From Afipia sp. P52-10 (lineage in GTDB: Bacteria; Pseudomonadota; Alphaproteobacteria; Rhizobiales; Xanthobacteraceae), in NCBI RefSeq assembly GCF_000516555.1, contig NZ_AZSJ01000003.1, positions 1,074,066-1,138,065 on the forward strand: a stretch of DNA of 64,000 bases, in the 5' to 3' direction. The translations under genes were made by a program, and so were the position numbers. Below the pieces are notes generated by a model. The model did no database searches, was not told the origin of the DNA, and worked only from the letters and a program-made list of their open reading frames with translations. Of the stretch, positions 45,934-55,929 are shown piece by piece. Each line of letters starts with the position of its first letter. Positions within the stretch are counted from its first letter, which is position 1.

Positions 45934-47253
45934 ATGTTGACTCAATTGACCACAGCCCTTGCCCGGCCGCTCGGCCGCCGCAGGATGCTGGCGACCGCCG
46001 CGGGCCTCGCGCTCGGCCTGGCGTTCGGCAACGCCGCACACGCCCAGGACACGATCAAGGTCGGCGTCCTGCATTCACTGTCGGGCACCATGGCGATCAG
46101 CGAAACCACGCTGAAGGACACCATCCTGTTTCTGATCGACGAGCAGAACAAGAAGGGTGGCGTGCTGGGCAAGAAGCTCGAGGCGGTGGTGGTCGACCCG
46201 GCTTCGAACTGGCCGCTGTTTGCCGAGAAGGCCCGCGAGCTGATCACCAAGGACAAGGTCGCGGTCGTGTTCGGCTGCTGGACCTCGGTCTCGCGCAAGT
46301 CGGTGCTGCCGGTGTTCAAGGAGCTGAACTCGATCCTGTTCTACCCCGTGCAATACGAGGGTGAGGAATCCGAGCGCAACGTGTTCTACACCGGCGCTGC
46401 GCCGAACCAGCAAGCGATCCCGGCGGTCGATTACCTGATGAAGGAAGAGAAGGTGGAACGCTGGGTGCTCGCCGGCACCGACTACGTCTATCCGCGCACC
46501 ACGAACAAGATCCTGGAAGCCTACTTGAAGTCCAAGGGCGTCAAGCAGGACGACATCATGATCAACTACACGCCGTTCGGCCACTCCGATTGGCAGACGA
46601 TCGTCGCCGACATCAAGAAGTTCGGCTCGGCAGGCAAGAAGACGGCCGTGGTCTCCACCATCAATGGCGACGCCAACGTGCCGTTCTACAAGGAGCTCGG
46701 CAACCAGGGTATCAAGGCCACCGACATTCCGGTCGTCGCCTTCTCGGTCGGCGAAGAAGAGCTGGCTGGCATCGACACCAAGCCATTGGTCGGCCACCTC
46801 GCCGCCTGGAATTACTTCCAGTCGATCAAGGACCCGGCGAACGAGGAGTTCATCAAGAAATGGCAGGCCTTCACCAAGAACCCGAAGCGCGTCACCAACG
46901 ATCCGATGGAGGCGCATGTGATCGGCTTCGACATGTGGGTAAAGGCGGTCGAGAAGGTGAAGTCCACCGATCCTGACAAGGTGATCGACGCATTGCCGGG
47001 CATCAAGGCCAAGAACCTGACCGGCGGCGAATCCGAGATGCTGCCGAACCACCACATCACCAAGCCGGTGTTCATCGGCGAGATCAAGCCGGACGGCCAG
47101 TTCGACGTGGTGTGGAAGACGCCGGGTCTGGTGGCCGGCGATGCATGGTCAAAGGAGCTGGAAGGCTCGAAGGATCTGGTCGGCGACTGGGTCGGAAAGA
47201 AGTGCGGCAACTGGAACACCAAGACCAACAAGTGCGGCGGCCAGGGATCATAG
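45934..47253 (+). CDS. urtA: Urea ABC transporter, substrate-binding protein
   Basis: A 439-residue periplasmic urea receptor of the hydrophobic-amino-acid-type family. The start ATG 45934 (GGGAGAG upstream) gives a signal peptide with RRRMLATAAGLALGLAFGNAAHAQ. The mature protein begins DTIKVGVLHSLSGTMAISE, diagnostic for UrtA. Other typical segments are GCWTSVSRKSVLPVFKELNSILFYPVQYEGEE and the terminal GKKCGNWNTKTNKCGGQGS. First gene of urtABCDE, directly behind the sigma-54 promoter. Confidence 0.95.
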   Translation: MLTQLTTALARPLGRRRMLATAAGLALGLAFGNAAHAQDTIKVGVLHSLSGTMAISETTLKDTILFLIDEQNKKGGVLGKKLEAVVVDPASNWPLFAEKARELITKDKVAVVFGCWTSVSRKSVLPVFKELNSILFYPVQYEGEESERNVFYTGAAPNQQAIPAVDYLMKEEKVERWVLAGTDYVYPRTTNKILEAYLKSKGVKQDDIMINYTPFGHSDWQTIVADIKKFGSAGKKTAVVSTINGDANVPFYKELGNQGIKATDIPVVAFSVGEEELAGIDTKPLVGHLAAWNYFQSIKDPANEEFIKKWQAFTKNPKRVTNDPMEAHVIGFDMWVKAVEKVKSTDPDKVIDALPGIKAKNLTGGESEMLPNHHITKPVFIGEIKPDGQFDVVWKTPGLVAGDAWSKELEGSKDLVGDWVGKKCGNWNTKTNKCGGQGS

Positions 47254-47303
47254 GAGAGACCGAAAGCATCCCTCCTCCTTCGCGAGCTTGTTCACGAGCA
47301 ATG

Positions 47304-47328
47304 AAGGGTGGCGGCATCCGCCGCCCTT
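47304..47328 (+). promoter_or_regulatory. urtA-urtB intercistronic hairpin
   Basis: AAGGGTGGCGG / CCGCCGCCCTT form an 11-bp stem (one G-T pair) with a 3-nt loop, 50 nt after the urtA stop. There is no T-tract, so it more likely protects the 3' end of the abundant binding-protein message than terminates. It covers the ATG at 47301, arguing that urtB begins further down. Confidence 0.6.
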
Positions 47329-47360
47329 CTCCAAAAGTAACCTCTGCCGGGGTGGTTCAC

Positions 47361-48974
47361 GTGTTTCATCAGATCTTTCGACGCGCTTGCGCGGCGGCCA
47401 TCATGTGCCTGCTTGCCGGTGCCCTCATCGCTCCCGCATCCGCAAGCCCTCTCGAGGATGCAACCGCGAAATTCGCCAGCGACTCCTTCTCCGACACTGA
47501 ATCCGCCGTCAGCGCCATTGCCGCAAGCGGCGATGCCCGCGCACTCCCGATCATCACGGCGCTGCAGGAAGGCCGGCTGCTCGCAGATCCGGCCACCAAG
47601 AAAGCCTACATCAAGGAGCGCGACGACAGGATCGTCGACGCTATCACCGGCGCAGCAGTCGCCTCGGTGCCTGCCAGTCTCAGCGCCGTTCGCCTCAACA
47701 ATCGCCTGCGCCGCAGCGTGGAGGCCGCGCTCGGCGGCTTGACGCTGCTGTCCGCCGATCCGGCACGGCGGCTGCAGGCGGCCCAGTCCGTGTTCAAGTC
47801 GCGTGACGCCAATGCGCTCGCGACCATCGAGGGCGCGCTGCCGAAGGAAACCAACGCCAACGTCAAGCGCGCCTTCACCGAAGCCCGCGCGGCAATCCTG
47901 CTCGCCAAGGCCGATGCGCCCGAGGCGAGCCGCATCGAAGCCATCGCCACCATTCGCGATCGCGGTGATCAGGACGCGCTGGCCCTGCTGACCAGCGTCG
48001 CCAACGATCCCTCCAAGCTGGTGGCGCAAACCGCGCAGTCGGCGATCTCGTCAATCCAGAGTTCGCTTGCGATGTGGTCGGCGGCGCAGAACGCCTGGTA
48101 CGGCATTTCGCTCGGCTCCGTGCTGCTGCTCGCCGCCATCGGCCTTGCCATCACCTTCGGCGTGATGGGCGTCATCAACATGGCGCATGGCGAGATGGTG
48201 ATGATCGGCGCCTACACCACCTTTGTCGTGCAGGACATCATCCGCTCCTCCTATCCCGGCCTGTTCGACTACTCGCTGCTGATCGCCGTGCCGCTCGCCT
48301 TCCTGGTGGCAGGCGCGATCGGCGTCGCCATGGAGCGCGGCATCATTCGCTTCCTTTACGGGCGCCCGCTGGAAACGCTGCTGGCCACCTGGGGCATCTC
48401 GCTGATCCTGCAACAGGCGGTGCGCACCGCGTTCGGCCCGACCAACCGCGAGGTGGGCAACCCTTCGTGGATGAGCGGCGCATTCGAACTCGGCCAGATC
48501 ACCATCACCTACAACCGCCTCTGGATCGTCGCCTTCACGCTGGCGGTGTTCGCGATCCTGCTGTTGATGCTGCGCTACACCAGCCTTGGGCTGGAGATGC
48601 GCGCGGTGACGCAGAATCGGCGCATGGCAGCCTCGATGGGCATCGCCACCTCCCGCGTCGATGCGCTCACCTTCGGCCTCGGCTCGGGCATCGCCGGGAT
48701 CGCCGGCGTGGCGCTGTCGCAGATCGACAACGTCAGCCCCAACCTCGGCCAGAGCTACATCATCGACAGCTTCATGGTGGTGGTGTTCGGCGGCGTCGGC
48801 AATCTGTGGGGCACGCTGGTCGGCGCCTTCACCCTCGGCATCGCCAACAAATTCCTGGAGCCGATCGCAGGCGCCGTCCTCGGCAAGATCGCGATCCTGG
48901 TGCTGATCATCCTGTTCATCCAGAAGCGGCCACGCGGCCTGTTCGCACTCAAGGGACGGGCGGTGGAAGCATGA
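47361..48974 (+). CDS. urtB: Urea ABC transporter, permease UrtB
   Basis: A 537-residue protein: signal-like segment (to about residue 30), a helical periplasmic domain rich in Ala (about 31-230) characteristic of UrtB, then a LivH-type permease (about 245-530) with GVMGVINMAHGEMVMIGAY, GLEMRAVTQNRRMAASMGI and FGGVGNLWGTLVGAFTLGI. I take GTG 47361 as the start (GGGGTGG upstream, followed at once by the hydrophobic segment). The earlier ATG 47301 is buried in a hairpin. Confidence 0.93.
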   Translation: MFHQIFRRACAAAIMCLLAGALIAPASASPLEDATAKFASDSFSDTESAVSAIAASGDARALPIITALQEGRLLADPATKKAYIKERDDRIVDAITGAAVASVPASLSAVRLNNRLRRSVEAALGGLTLLSADPARRLQAAQSVFKSRDANALATIEGALPKETNANVKRAFTEARAAILLAKADAPEASRIEAIATIRDRGDQDALALLTSVANDPSKLVAQTAQSAISSIQSSLAMWSAAQNAWYGISLGSVLLLAAIGLAITFGVMGVINMAHGEMVMIGAYTTFVVQDIIRSSYPGLFDYSLLIAVPLAFLVAGAIGVAMERGIIRFLYGRPLETLLATWGISLILQQAVRTAFGPTNREVGNPSWMSGAFELGQITITYNRLWIVAFTLAVFAILLLMLRYTSLGLEMRAVTQNRRMAASMGIATSRVDALTFGLGSGIAGIAGVALSQIDNVSPNLGQSYIIDSFMVVVFGGVGNLWGTLVGAFTLGIANKFLEPIAGAVLGKIAILVLIILFIQKRPRGLFALKGRAVEA

Positions 48975-48998
48975 TGAACCCACAGCCGCGCCTGATGG

Positions 48999-49115
48999 CC
49001 TCATGGTCCGAGACGCGCCGCTCCGTAGCGCTCCTCACCATGAGGAATACGAGCCATTCCCACAAGCGAGGCCCTCATCCTGAGGAGCGGCCTCCGGCCG
49101 CGTCTCGAAGGATGC
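48999..49115. repeat. Paired-hairpin intergenic repeat between urtB and urtC
   Basis: Two adjacent imperfect hairpins. The first runs from CCTCATGGTCCGAGACGCG to CTCACCATGAGG. The second runs from CCCTCATCCTGAGGAGCGGC to GCGTCTCGAAGGATG. A second member of the same family occurs between urtD and urtE. I recall this as a very common Bradyrhizobium-type repeat. It ends about 25 nt before the urtC start codon. Confidence 0.85.
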
Positions 49116-49140
49116 GAACAATCAGCAAGGCCTGCGCAGC

Positions 49141-50298
49141 ATGACCCATATCCTGATCCGCTCGCTTGACCGCAGCGCCACGATCTTCCTCTTGGTCGTC
49201 GCCGCCATCGGCATCGTCGTTCCGCTACTCAACCTGCTGGTCCCGCCGACGTCCGCCTTCCACGTCCCGACCTATATCGTGGCGCTGTTCGGCAAGTATC
49301 TCTGCTATGCGCTGCTGGCGCTCTCGATCGACCTGATCTGGGGCTATTGCGGCATCCTTTCGCTCGGCCACGGCGCCTTTTTCGCACTCGGCGGCTATGC
49401 GATGGGCATGTACCTGATGCGGCAGATCGGTAACCGAGGCGTTTACGGCAACCCGACCTTGCCCGACTTCATGGTGTTCCTGAACTGGAAGGAGCTGCCC
49501 TGGTACTGGCATGGCTTCGACCACTTCTGGTTTGCCGCGCTGATGATTCTTGCCGTACCGGGTCTGCTCGCCTTCGCCTTCGGCTGGCTCGCCTTCCGCT
49601 CGCGCGTCACCGGCGTGTATCTGTCGATCATCACCCAGGCGATGACCTATGCGCTGCTGCTCGCCTTCTTTCGCAACGACTTCGGCTTCGGCGGCAACAA
49701 CGGCCTGACTGATTTCAAGGACATCCTCGGCTTCAGCGTGCAGGCGCAAGGCACCCGCGCGGCGCTGTTCATGCTGAGCGCCCTGGCGCTGATCGCAGGC
49801 TTCGTCATCTGTCGCACGATCGTCACCTCCAAGCTCGGCAAGGTACTGATCGCGATCCGCGATGCGGAACCACGCACACGCTTTCTCGGCTACCGCGTCG
49901 AATCCTATAAGCTGTTCGTATTCACGCTGTCAGCCTGCATGGCCGGTGTCGCGGGCGCGCTGTATGTGCCGCAAGTGGGCATCATCAATCCGAGCGAGTT
50001 CGCGCCGGCCAACTCGATCGAGGCCGTCATCTGGGTGGCGGTCGGCGGCCGTGGCACACTCACCGGCGCGGTGCTCGGCGCGGTGCTCGTCAACTACGCC
50101 AAGACCGTGTTCACCTCTGGCGTGCTCGCCCCTTATTGGCTGTTCATGCTCGGGGCGCTGTTCGTGCTGGTGACGCTGCTGATGCCGCGCGGCATCATCG
50201 GCACGCTGCAGCAGTGGTGGGCACCATGGCGCGCCCAGCACATTCCGCTCAGGCGCGGGCCCGACGCCACGTCGGCGCAAACCCATCCGGCGGAGTGA
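49141..50298 (+). CDS. urtC: Urea ABC transporter, permease UrtC
   Basis: A 385-residue LivM-type permease with about nine membrane segments. Family hallmarks: LIWGYCGILSLGHGAFFALGGYAMGMYLM (about residues 62-90), the UrtC-typical loop with NLPDFMVFLNW-like sequence (here TLPDFMVFLNWKELPWYWHGF), GGNNGLTDFKDILGF, and AIRDAEPRTRFLGYRVESYKLFVFTLSA (about 238-265). The start follows immediately after the repeat element, so initiation may depend on translation coupling or a weak SD. Confidence 0.95.
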   Translation: MTHILIRSLDRSATIFLLVVAAIGIVVPLLNLLVPPTSAFHVPTYIVALFGKYLCYALLALSIDLIWGYCGILSLGHGAFFALGGYAMGMYLMRQIGNRGVYGNPTLPDFMVFLNWKELPWYWHGFDHFWFAALMILAVPGLLAFAFGWLAFRSRVTGVYLSIITQAMTYALLLAFFRNDFGFGGNNGLTDFKDILGFSVQAQGTRAALFMLSALALIAGFVICRTIVTSKLGKVLIAIRDAEPRTRFLGYRVESYKLFVFTLSACMAGVAGALYVPQVGIINPSEFAPANSIEAVIWVAVGGRGTLTGAVLGAVLVNYAKTVFTSGVLAPYWLFMLGALFVLVTLLMPRGIIGTLQQWWAPWRAQHIPLRRGPDATSAQTHPAE

Positions 50299-50303
50299 GC
50301 CTC

Positions 50304-51056
50304 ATGACCGAACGCACCACCAGCGCCCTGCTCTATCTCAACGGTGTGCATGTCGCTTTCGACGGCTTCCGAGCCATCAAGAACCTGTCGCTTGCGATCG
50401 AGCCTGGCGAGATGCGCGCCATCATCGGCCCGAACGGTGCCGGTAAGACGACGATGATGGACATCATTACCGGCAAGACCCGCCCCGACGACGGCGAGGT
50501 GTTCTTCGACGGCACCGTCGACCTCACCCGGTTGGACGAAACGCAGATCGCCGAGCTCGGCATCGGCCGGAAGTTCCAGAAGCCGACCGTGTTCGAGAGC
50601 CAGAGCGTCGAGGACAACCTGCTGCTCGCCTTGAATGTCGATCATCGCGTGCGCAAAACGTTGTTCTGGCGCGAGAGCAGGGCGGAGACCGAGCGGATCG
50701 AGCGCGTGCTCGAGACCATCCGCCTGAAGGATGCACGCGATCGTCTCGCCGGCAGCCTGTCGCACGGCCAGAAGCAGTGGCTCGAGATCGGCATGCTGCT
50801 GGCCCAGGATCCGAAGCTGCTGCTGGTGGACGAACCGGTCGCCGGCATGACCGACGTGGAAACCCATCAGACCGCCGAGCTCTTGAAAGAGATCAACAGG
50901 GACAAGAGCGTGATCGTGGTCGAACACGACATGACGTTCGTGCGCGAGCTCGGCGTGAAGGTGACGTGTCTGCACGAGGGCTCGGTGCTGGCCGAAGGTT
51001 CGATCGATCAGGTGTCGTCGAACGAACGCGTCATCGAAGTGTATCTGGGACGATGA
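50304..51056 (+). CDS. urtD: Urea ABC transporter, ATP-binding protein UrtD
   Basis: A 250-residue LivG-type ATPase. Walker A GPNGAGKTT (about residues 42-50), the family loop GIGRKFQKPTVFESQSVEDNLLLAL, signature LSHGQKQWLEIGMLL and Walker B LLLVDEPVAGM are present. ATG 50304 follows the urtC stop by five bases with GGAG upstream. The longer frame to 50136 only re-reads urtC. Confidence 0.95.
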   Translation: MTERTTSALLYLNGVHVAFDGFRAIKNLSLAIEPGEMRAIIGPNGAGKTTMMDIITGKTRPDDGEVFFDGTVDLTRLDETQIAELGIGRKFQKPTVFESQSVEDNLLLALNVDHRVRKTLFWRESRAETERIERVLETIRLKDARDRLAGSLSHGQKQWLEIGMLLAQDPKLLLVDEPVAGMTDVETHQTAELLKEINRDKSVIVVEHDMTFVRELGVKVTCLHEGSVLAEGSIDQVSSNERVIEVYLGR

Positions 51057-51070
51057 AACGCAAGACAGGG

Positions 51071-51180
51071 CCTCATGGTTCGAGACGCTGATCGCGCTCC
51101 TCACCTTGAGGATGACTTTCACAACTGAGGAAGAGTTCACCTCACTCTGAGAGGCCGGCAGGGCCGTCTCGAAGGGTGAG
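51071..51180. repeat. Paired-hairpin intergenic repeat between urtD and urtE
   Basis: The same family as 48999-49115: it begins CCTCATGGTTCGAGACGC, has the inner CTCACCTTGAGGATG, and ends CCGTCTCGAAGGGTGAG. The centre differs. It occupies nearly all of the 143-nt gap and stops just before the urtE ribosome-binding site. Confidence 0.85.
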
Positions 51181-51199
51181 GCGAACGAAAGGTGGATTT

Positions 51200-51895
51200 A
51201 TGCTCGACGTCACCAACATCAGCCTCTCTTATGGAGCAGCGCAAGCGCTGCGCGGCGTATCCCTCACCGCCGAACCCGGCCAGGTGACCTGCGTCCTCGG
51301 CCGCAACGGCGTCGGCAAGACCAGCCTCCTGCGCGCGCTGGTCGGTCAGCAGCCGATTTCCGGCGGCACCATCGCATTCGACGGCCAGGACATCAGCGCG
51401 CTCAAGCCCTACGAACGGGCGCGGCGCGGCATCGGCTTCGTGCCGCAGGGCCGCGAAATCTTCCCGCTGCTGACGGTCGAGGAGAACCTGCGCACCGGCT
51501 TCGCGCCGCTCAAGCGCAACGACCGTAGCATTCCGGACGACGTCTTCTCGCTGTTTCCAGTGCTGCAATCGATGCTCGGTCGGCGTGGCGGCGACCTCTC
51601 GGGCGGCCAGCAGCAGCAGCTCGCGATCGGACGCGCCCTGGTGATGCGCCCCAAGCTGCTGCTGCTCGACGAACCCACCGAAGGCATTCAGCCGTCGATC
51701 ATCAAGGACATCGGACGCGCCATCGCCTATCTGCGCAGCCTCGGCAACATCGCCATCGTGCTTGTGGAGCAATATCTCGACTTTGCCTGCGAACTCGGCG
51801 ACAAGTTCGCGGTGATGGACCGTGGCGCGGTGACCTTCACCTGCGACCGCGCGGATCTGGATCCGAGCGCGATCAGCCGCGCCATGGCGCTTTAA
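51200..51895 (+). CDS. urtE: Urea ABC transporter, ATP-binding protein UrtE
   Basis: A 231-residue LivF-type ATPase. It starts MLDVTNISLSYGAAQALRGVSL, with Walker A GRNGVGKTS (about residues 35-43), GIGFVPQGREIFPLLTVEENL, signature LSGGQQQQLAIGRAL and Walker B LLLLDEPTEGIQPSII. ATG 51200 has AAAGGTGG upstream. It completes the urt importer; ureD follows after 96 nt on the same strand. Confidence 0.95.
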   Translation: MLDVTNISLSYGAAQALRGVSLTAEPGQVTCVLGRNGVGKTSLLRALVGQQPISGGTIAFDGQDISALKPYERARRGIGFVPQGREIFPLLTVEENLRTGFAPLKRNDRSIPDDVFSLFPVLQSMLGRRGGDLSGGQQQQLAIGRALVMRPKLLLLDEPTEGIQPSIIKDIGRAIAYLRSLGNIAIVLVEQYLDFACELGDKFAVMDRGAVTFTCDRADLDPSAISRAMAL

Positions 51896-51991
51896 GGATA
51901 CCGCATCCCAGACCATGACGCCCCAGCGAACTTGGGCGGGATTGGCGAAGCGACGCGGCTCATGCCATCGTCATTCGATGCGAGAGGAGCG

Positions 51992-52834
51992 ATGAAGCAG
52001 GCATCAGGCAACCGACCGAATGCAATCGATGTCTTCGCCGCCAACCGTGCCGTGGGCACGGTGGCGTTCGACACCGCGCTGGTCAACGGCATCACCCGAC
52101 GCCGTGACGTGCGCGAACAAGGCTCGCTGCGCGTGCGCTTTCCCTCGCCGGAGACGCATGCGCTGTCGTCGGTCCTGGTCAACACCGCCGGCGGCGTCGC
52201 CGGCGGCGACCGGTTTTCCGTCGCCATCGAAGCCGGTGAAGGCACCGCCGTCACCCTCACTACCGCAGCGGCGGAAAAGATCTATCGCTCCGAGGGCGAT
52301 GCGGCGGCCATCGATGTGAAGCTGCGGGTGCAAGCCGAAGCCCACCTTGCCTGGTTGCCGCAGGAGACGATCCTGTTCGACCGGGCCAAACTCGCGCGGC
52401 GCTTTGATATCGATCTCGCTGACAACGCATCGCTGCTGCTGGCCGAGATCGTTGTTTTCGGCCGCGCCGCCATGAACGAACGAGTGACACGCGGCGCCTA
52501 TACCGACCGCTGGCGGGTTCGCCGCGATGGCCGGCTGATCTTCGCGGAGACGCTGCAGCTCGACGGAGCCGTCGGTGACAGGCTCGCGCAACGGGCGATC
52601 GCCGACGGCGGCAATGCCATCGCCACCGTGCTGATCGTGCCGGGCACCGAGGCCATCGTGGAGCGCATACGAACGGCATCGCCAACCTTTGCAGGCGAAG
52701 TCGGCGTTTCGGCGTGGAACGGTTTTGCGCTCGCCCGCTTTTGCGCTAAGGATGCGGCGGCGCTGCGAGCCGACGTGGTGACCGTGCTGGCGCATATCGA
52801 TGCGAAGGCTCTGCCAAGACTCTGGTTGAGCTGA
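51992..52834 (+). CDS. ureD: Urease accessory protein UreD
   Basis: A 280-residue scaffold protein that binds apo-urease and channels nickel with UreF and UreG. Family segments: [37 protein letters not shown] (about residues 68-104), [22 protein letters not shown] and [16 protein letters not shown] 51992 has GAGAGG directly upstream. Earlier ATG 51962 and TTG 51932 would only add unconserved residues. First gene of the ure block. Confidence 0.92.
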   Translation: MKQASGNRPNAIDVFAANRAVGTVAFDTALVNGITRRRDVREQGSLRVRFPSPETHALSSVLVNTAGGVAGGDRFSVAIEAGEGTAVTLTTAAAEKIYRSEGDAAAIDVKLRVQAEAHLAWLPQETILFDRAKLARRFDIDLADNASLLLAEIVVFGRAAMNERVTRGAYTDRWRVRRDGRLIFAETLQLDGAVGDRLAQRAIADGGNAIATVLIVPGTEAIVERIRTASPTFAGEVGVSAWNGFALARFCAKDAAALRADVVTVLAHIDAKALPRLWLS

Positions 52835-52874
52835 GGCAGATGAAACCGACAGGGCTGGCGAACTGGACCGACCG

Positions 52875-53177
52875 ATGAATCTGACCCCCCGCGAAAAGGA
52901 CAAGCTGCTCATCTCCATGGCCGCCATGGTGGCCAGGCGCCGACTCGATCGCGGTGTCAAACTCAATCACCCTGAGGCGATCGCTTTGATCTCCGACTTC
53001 ATCCTCGAAGGCGCACGCGACGGACGCAGCGTCGCCGACCTGATGCAGGCTGGCGCGCAGGTTCTGACCCGCGCGCAGGTGATGGACGGCATTCCCGAGA
53101 TGATCCATGACATCCAGGTCGAGGCGACCTTTCCGGACGGCACAAAACTCGTGACCGTGCACGACCCGATCCGCTAA
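52875..53177 (+). CDS. ureA: Urease gamma subunit
   Basis: A 100-residue structural subunit, exactly the family length. It starts [35 protein letters not shown], followed by [11 protein letters not shown] and the ending [15 protein letters not shown]. It assembles with UreB and UreC into (UreABC)3. Confidence 0.97.
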   Translation: MNLTPREKDKLLISMAAMVARRRLDRGVKLNHPEAIALISDFILEGARDGRSVADLMQAGAQVLTRAQVMDGIPEMIHDIQVEATFPDGTKLVTVHDPIR

Positions 53178-53225
53178 GCTCGCCTCGCCGCAAGCAAGAA
53201 CAAGACTGAAACAGGAGATTCTTTC

Positions 53226-53795
53226 ATGCTGAGACTGGCTCTCGTGCTGACGCTGCTGCCGACGGCAGCCTTCGCGCACCCCGGCCATGGTGAGACGACC
53301 AGCTTCATGGCAGGTCTGCAACACCCGCTATCCGGCCTCGACCATATGACCGTCATGATCGCGGTCGGTCTGCTGGCCGCATTGAAGGGCGGTCGCGCGC
53401 TCTGGATCTGGCCCTTGTCGTTCATCGGCGTGATGCTGGTCGGCGGTGCACTCGGTATGGCGCAGGTGCAACTGCCGCTGGTCGAACCGGCGATCCTCGC
53501 CTCGGTGGTCGTGCTCGGCCTGCTGGTGGCGTTCGCGATCGACCTACCGGTGGCGCTCGGCGCCGCCATCGTCGGCATCGCCGCATTGTTCCACGGCCAT
53601 GCCCACGGCATCGAAGCGGCCAACCATGGGGGCCTCGAATACATGGCAGGCTTCACGCTCAGCACCACGGCGCTGCATCTCGTCGGCATCGGCGCGGTAC
53701 TCGGCCTGCGCTCGGCGCACCTGCAGCCGGTGGTTCGCGTCGCCGGTGCAGCGTGCGCACTGATCGGCGTCGGTCTCGCCTTCGGCGCCGTATGA
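53226..53795 (+). CDS. ureJ: HupE/UreJ-family membrane protein, probable nickel permease
   Basis: A 189-residue polytopic membrane protein. After the signal-like segment comes the mature N-terminus [37 protein letters not shown], carrying the HPGH and HPLSGxDH motifs of HupE/UreJ proteins, which are linked to nickel uptake. FHGHAHG (about residues 119-125) provides further histidines, and six hydrophobic segments follow in sequence. It lies between ureA and ureB with eight bases to ureB, so it is part of the urease operon. Confidence 0.9.
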   Translation: MLRLALVLTLLPTAAFAHPGHGETTSFMAGLQHPLSGLDHMTVMIAVGLLAALKGGRALWIWPLSFIGVMLVGGALGMAQVQLPLVEPAILASVVVLGLLVAFAIDLPVALGAAIVGIAALFHGHAHGIEAANHGGLEYMAGFTLSTTALHLVGIGAVLGLRSAHLQPVVRVAGAACALIGVGLAFGAV

Positions 53796-53802
53796 GATAG
53801 CC

Positions 53803-54108
53803 ATGATTCCCGGCGAGCTCTTCATCAAGGACGGCGACATCGTTCTGAACGAGGGCCGCCGGACGGCCACGCTGACGGTCGCCAACACCGGCGACCGTCC
53901 CATCCAAGTCGGCTCGCACTACCATTTCTTCGAAACCAATCCGGCACTGAAGTTCGATCGCAAGAAGGCGCGCGGCATGCGGCTGAACATTGCCGCCGGC
54001 ACCGCCGTCCGCTTCGAGCCGGGGCAAACCCGCGAGGTGACGCTGGTCGCCATCGCCGGCAAGCGCATGATCTACGGCTTCCGCGGCGACGTCATGGGAA
54101 AGTTGTGA
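53803..54108 (+). CDS. ureB: Urease beta subunit
   Basis: A 101-residue structural subunit. It starts [49 protein letters not shown], then [32 protein letters not shown]. Length is normal. ureC follows after 43 nt. Confidence 0.97.
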   Translation: MIPGELFIKDGDIVLNEGRRTATLTVANTGDRPIQVGSHYHFFETNPALKFDRKKARGMRLNIAAGTAVRFEPGQTREVTLVAIAGKRMIYGFRGDVMGKL

Positions 54109-54151
54109 CGCGCGCCGCTCTTCCAAATTTCGCAACGATGGGGCCCGCGGC

Positions 54152-55864
54152 ATGAGCGCGAGGATGTCACGCAGCGTCTATGCCGATATGTTCGGCCCCA
54201 CCACCGGCGACCGTGTGCGGCTCGCCGACACCGACCTGATCATCGAGGTGGAGAAGGACTTCACCGTCTATGGCGAAGAGGTGAAGTTCGGCGGCGGAAA
54301 AGTGATCCGCGACGGCATGGGCCAAAGCCAGATCACCAACCGCCAGGGCGCGGTCGATACCGTCATCACCAATGCGCTGATCGTCGACACCTGGGGCATC
54401 GTCAAAGCCGACGTCGGCATCAAGGACGGCAAGGTCCACGCAATCGGCAAGGCCGGCAATCCCGACATCCAGCCGAAGGTGACCATCGTCGTCGGCCCCG
54501 GCACCGACGTCATCGCTGGCGAAGGCAAGATCCTCACCGCCGGCGGCTTCGACAGCCACATCCACTTGATCTGTCCACAGCAGATCGAGCATGCGCTGAT
54601 GTCGGGCGTCACCTCGCTGCTCGGCGGCGGCACCGGCCCCTCGCATGGCACGTTCGCGACCACCTGCACACCCGGTCCATGGCACATCGGCCGGATGATC
54701 CAGTCGTTCGATGCCTTTCCCGTCAATCTCGGCATCTCCGGCAAGGGCAATGCGTCTCGGCCCGCGGCGCTGATCGAGATGATCAAGGCCGGCGCCTGCG
54801 CGCTCAAGCTGCATGAAGACTGGGGCACCACGCCCGCCGCGATCGACACCTGCCTCAGCGTCGCCGATGATCACGATATCCAGGTGATGATCCACACCGA
54901 CACGCTGAACGAATCCGGCTTCGTCGAAGACACCGTGAAGGCTTTCAAGGGCCGCACCATTCACGCTTTCCATACGGAGGGCGCGGGCGGCGGCCACGCG
55001 CCGGACATCATCAAGGTGGCAAGCCTGAAGAACGTGCTGCCGTCATCGACCAACCCGACACGCCCCTTCACCAGGAACACCATCGACGAGCATCTCGACA
55101 TGCTGATGGTGTGCCACCATCTCGATCCGTCGATCGCCGAAGATCTCGCCTTCGCCGAAAGCCGCATCCGAAAGGAAACCATTGCCGCCGAGGACATCCT
55201 GCACGATCTCGGCGCGCTGTCGATGATGTCGTCCGACAGCCAGGCGATGGGCCGGCTCGGCGAGGTGATCATCCGCACCTGGCAGACCGCCGACAAGATG
55301 AAGAAACAGCGCGGCGCACTGCCTCAGGACAAGGCCGGCAACGACAACTTCCGCGTCAAGCGCTACATCGCCAAGTACACGATCAATCCGGCGATCGCCC
55401 ACGGCGTCTCAAAGCTGATCGGCTCGGTGGAGAAGGGCAAGCTCGCCGACCTCGTGCTGTGGTCGCCCGCCTTCTTCGGCGTGAAGCCCGACTGCGTCGT
55501 CAAGGGCGGCACGATCGTCGCGGCTCCCATGGGCGATCCGAACGCATCGATCCCGACGCCGCAACCGGTGCATTACCGGCCGATGTTCGGAACGCTTGGC
55601 CGCGCGCGCACCGCCTCCTCGGTCGTGTTCACCTCGAAGGCCGCCGTTGCGAGCGGCCTAAAGCGCAAGCTCGGCCTCGAGAAGGACCTCTACGCGGTCA
55701 AGAACACCCGCGGTGGCATCTCCAAGAAGAGCATGATCCACAACGATGCGACGCCCAAGATCGAGGTCGATCCGGAGACCTACGAGGTCCGCGCCGATGG
55801 CGAGTTGCTTACCTGCCCGCCCGCCGAAGTCCTGCCCATGGCGCAGCGCTACTTTCTGTTCTAA
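54152..55864 (+). CDS. ureC: Urease alpha (catalytic) subunit
   Basis: A 570-residue amidohydrolase that hydrolyses urea to ammonia and carbamate at a dinickel centre. All metal and catalytic residues are present: His136 and His138 (SHIHLI), the lysine to be carbamylated, Lys219 (ALKLHEDWG), His248, His274, the flap Cys321-His322 (CHH) and Asp362 ([11 protein letters not shown]). Numbering is offset by two from the Klebsiella enzyme. It ends MAQRYFLF as usual. The passenger genes begin 65 nt further on. Confidence 0.98.
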   Translation: MSARMSRSVYADMFGPTTGDRVRLADTDLIIEVEKDFTVYGEEVKFGGGKVIRDGMGQSQITNRQGAVDTVITNALIVDTWGIVKADVGIKDGKVHAIGKAGNPDIQPKVTIVVGPGTDVIAGEGKILTAGGFDSHIHLICPQQIEHALMSGVTSLLGGGTGPSHGTFATTCTPGPWHIGRMIQSFDAFPVNLGISGKGNASRPAALIEMIKAGACALKLHEDWGTTPAAIDTCLSVADDHDIQVMIHTDTLNESGFVEDTVKAFKGRTIHAFHTEGAGGGHAPDIIKVASLKNVLPSSTNPTRPFTRNTIDEHLDMLMVCHHLDPSIAEDLAFAESRIRKETIAAEDILHDLGALSMMSSDSQAMGRLGEVIIRTWQTADKMKKQRGALPQDKAGNDNFRVKRYIAKYTINPAIAHGVSKLIGSVEKGKLADLVLWSPAFFGVKPDCVVKGGTIVAAPMGDPNASIPTPQPVHYRPMFGTLGRARTASSVVFTSKAAVASGLKRKLGLEKDLYAVKNTRGGISKKSMIHNDATPKIEVDPETYEVRADGELLTCPPAEVLPMAQRYFLF

Positions 55865-55929
55865 AGCAGCCTGAGCCATCTGCTGCCGGGGACAGCCAAG
55901 TCGCTGATGGCGTTGCACTTTGGAGCGGT

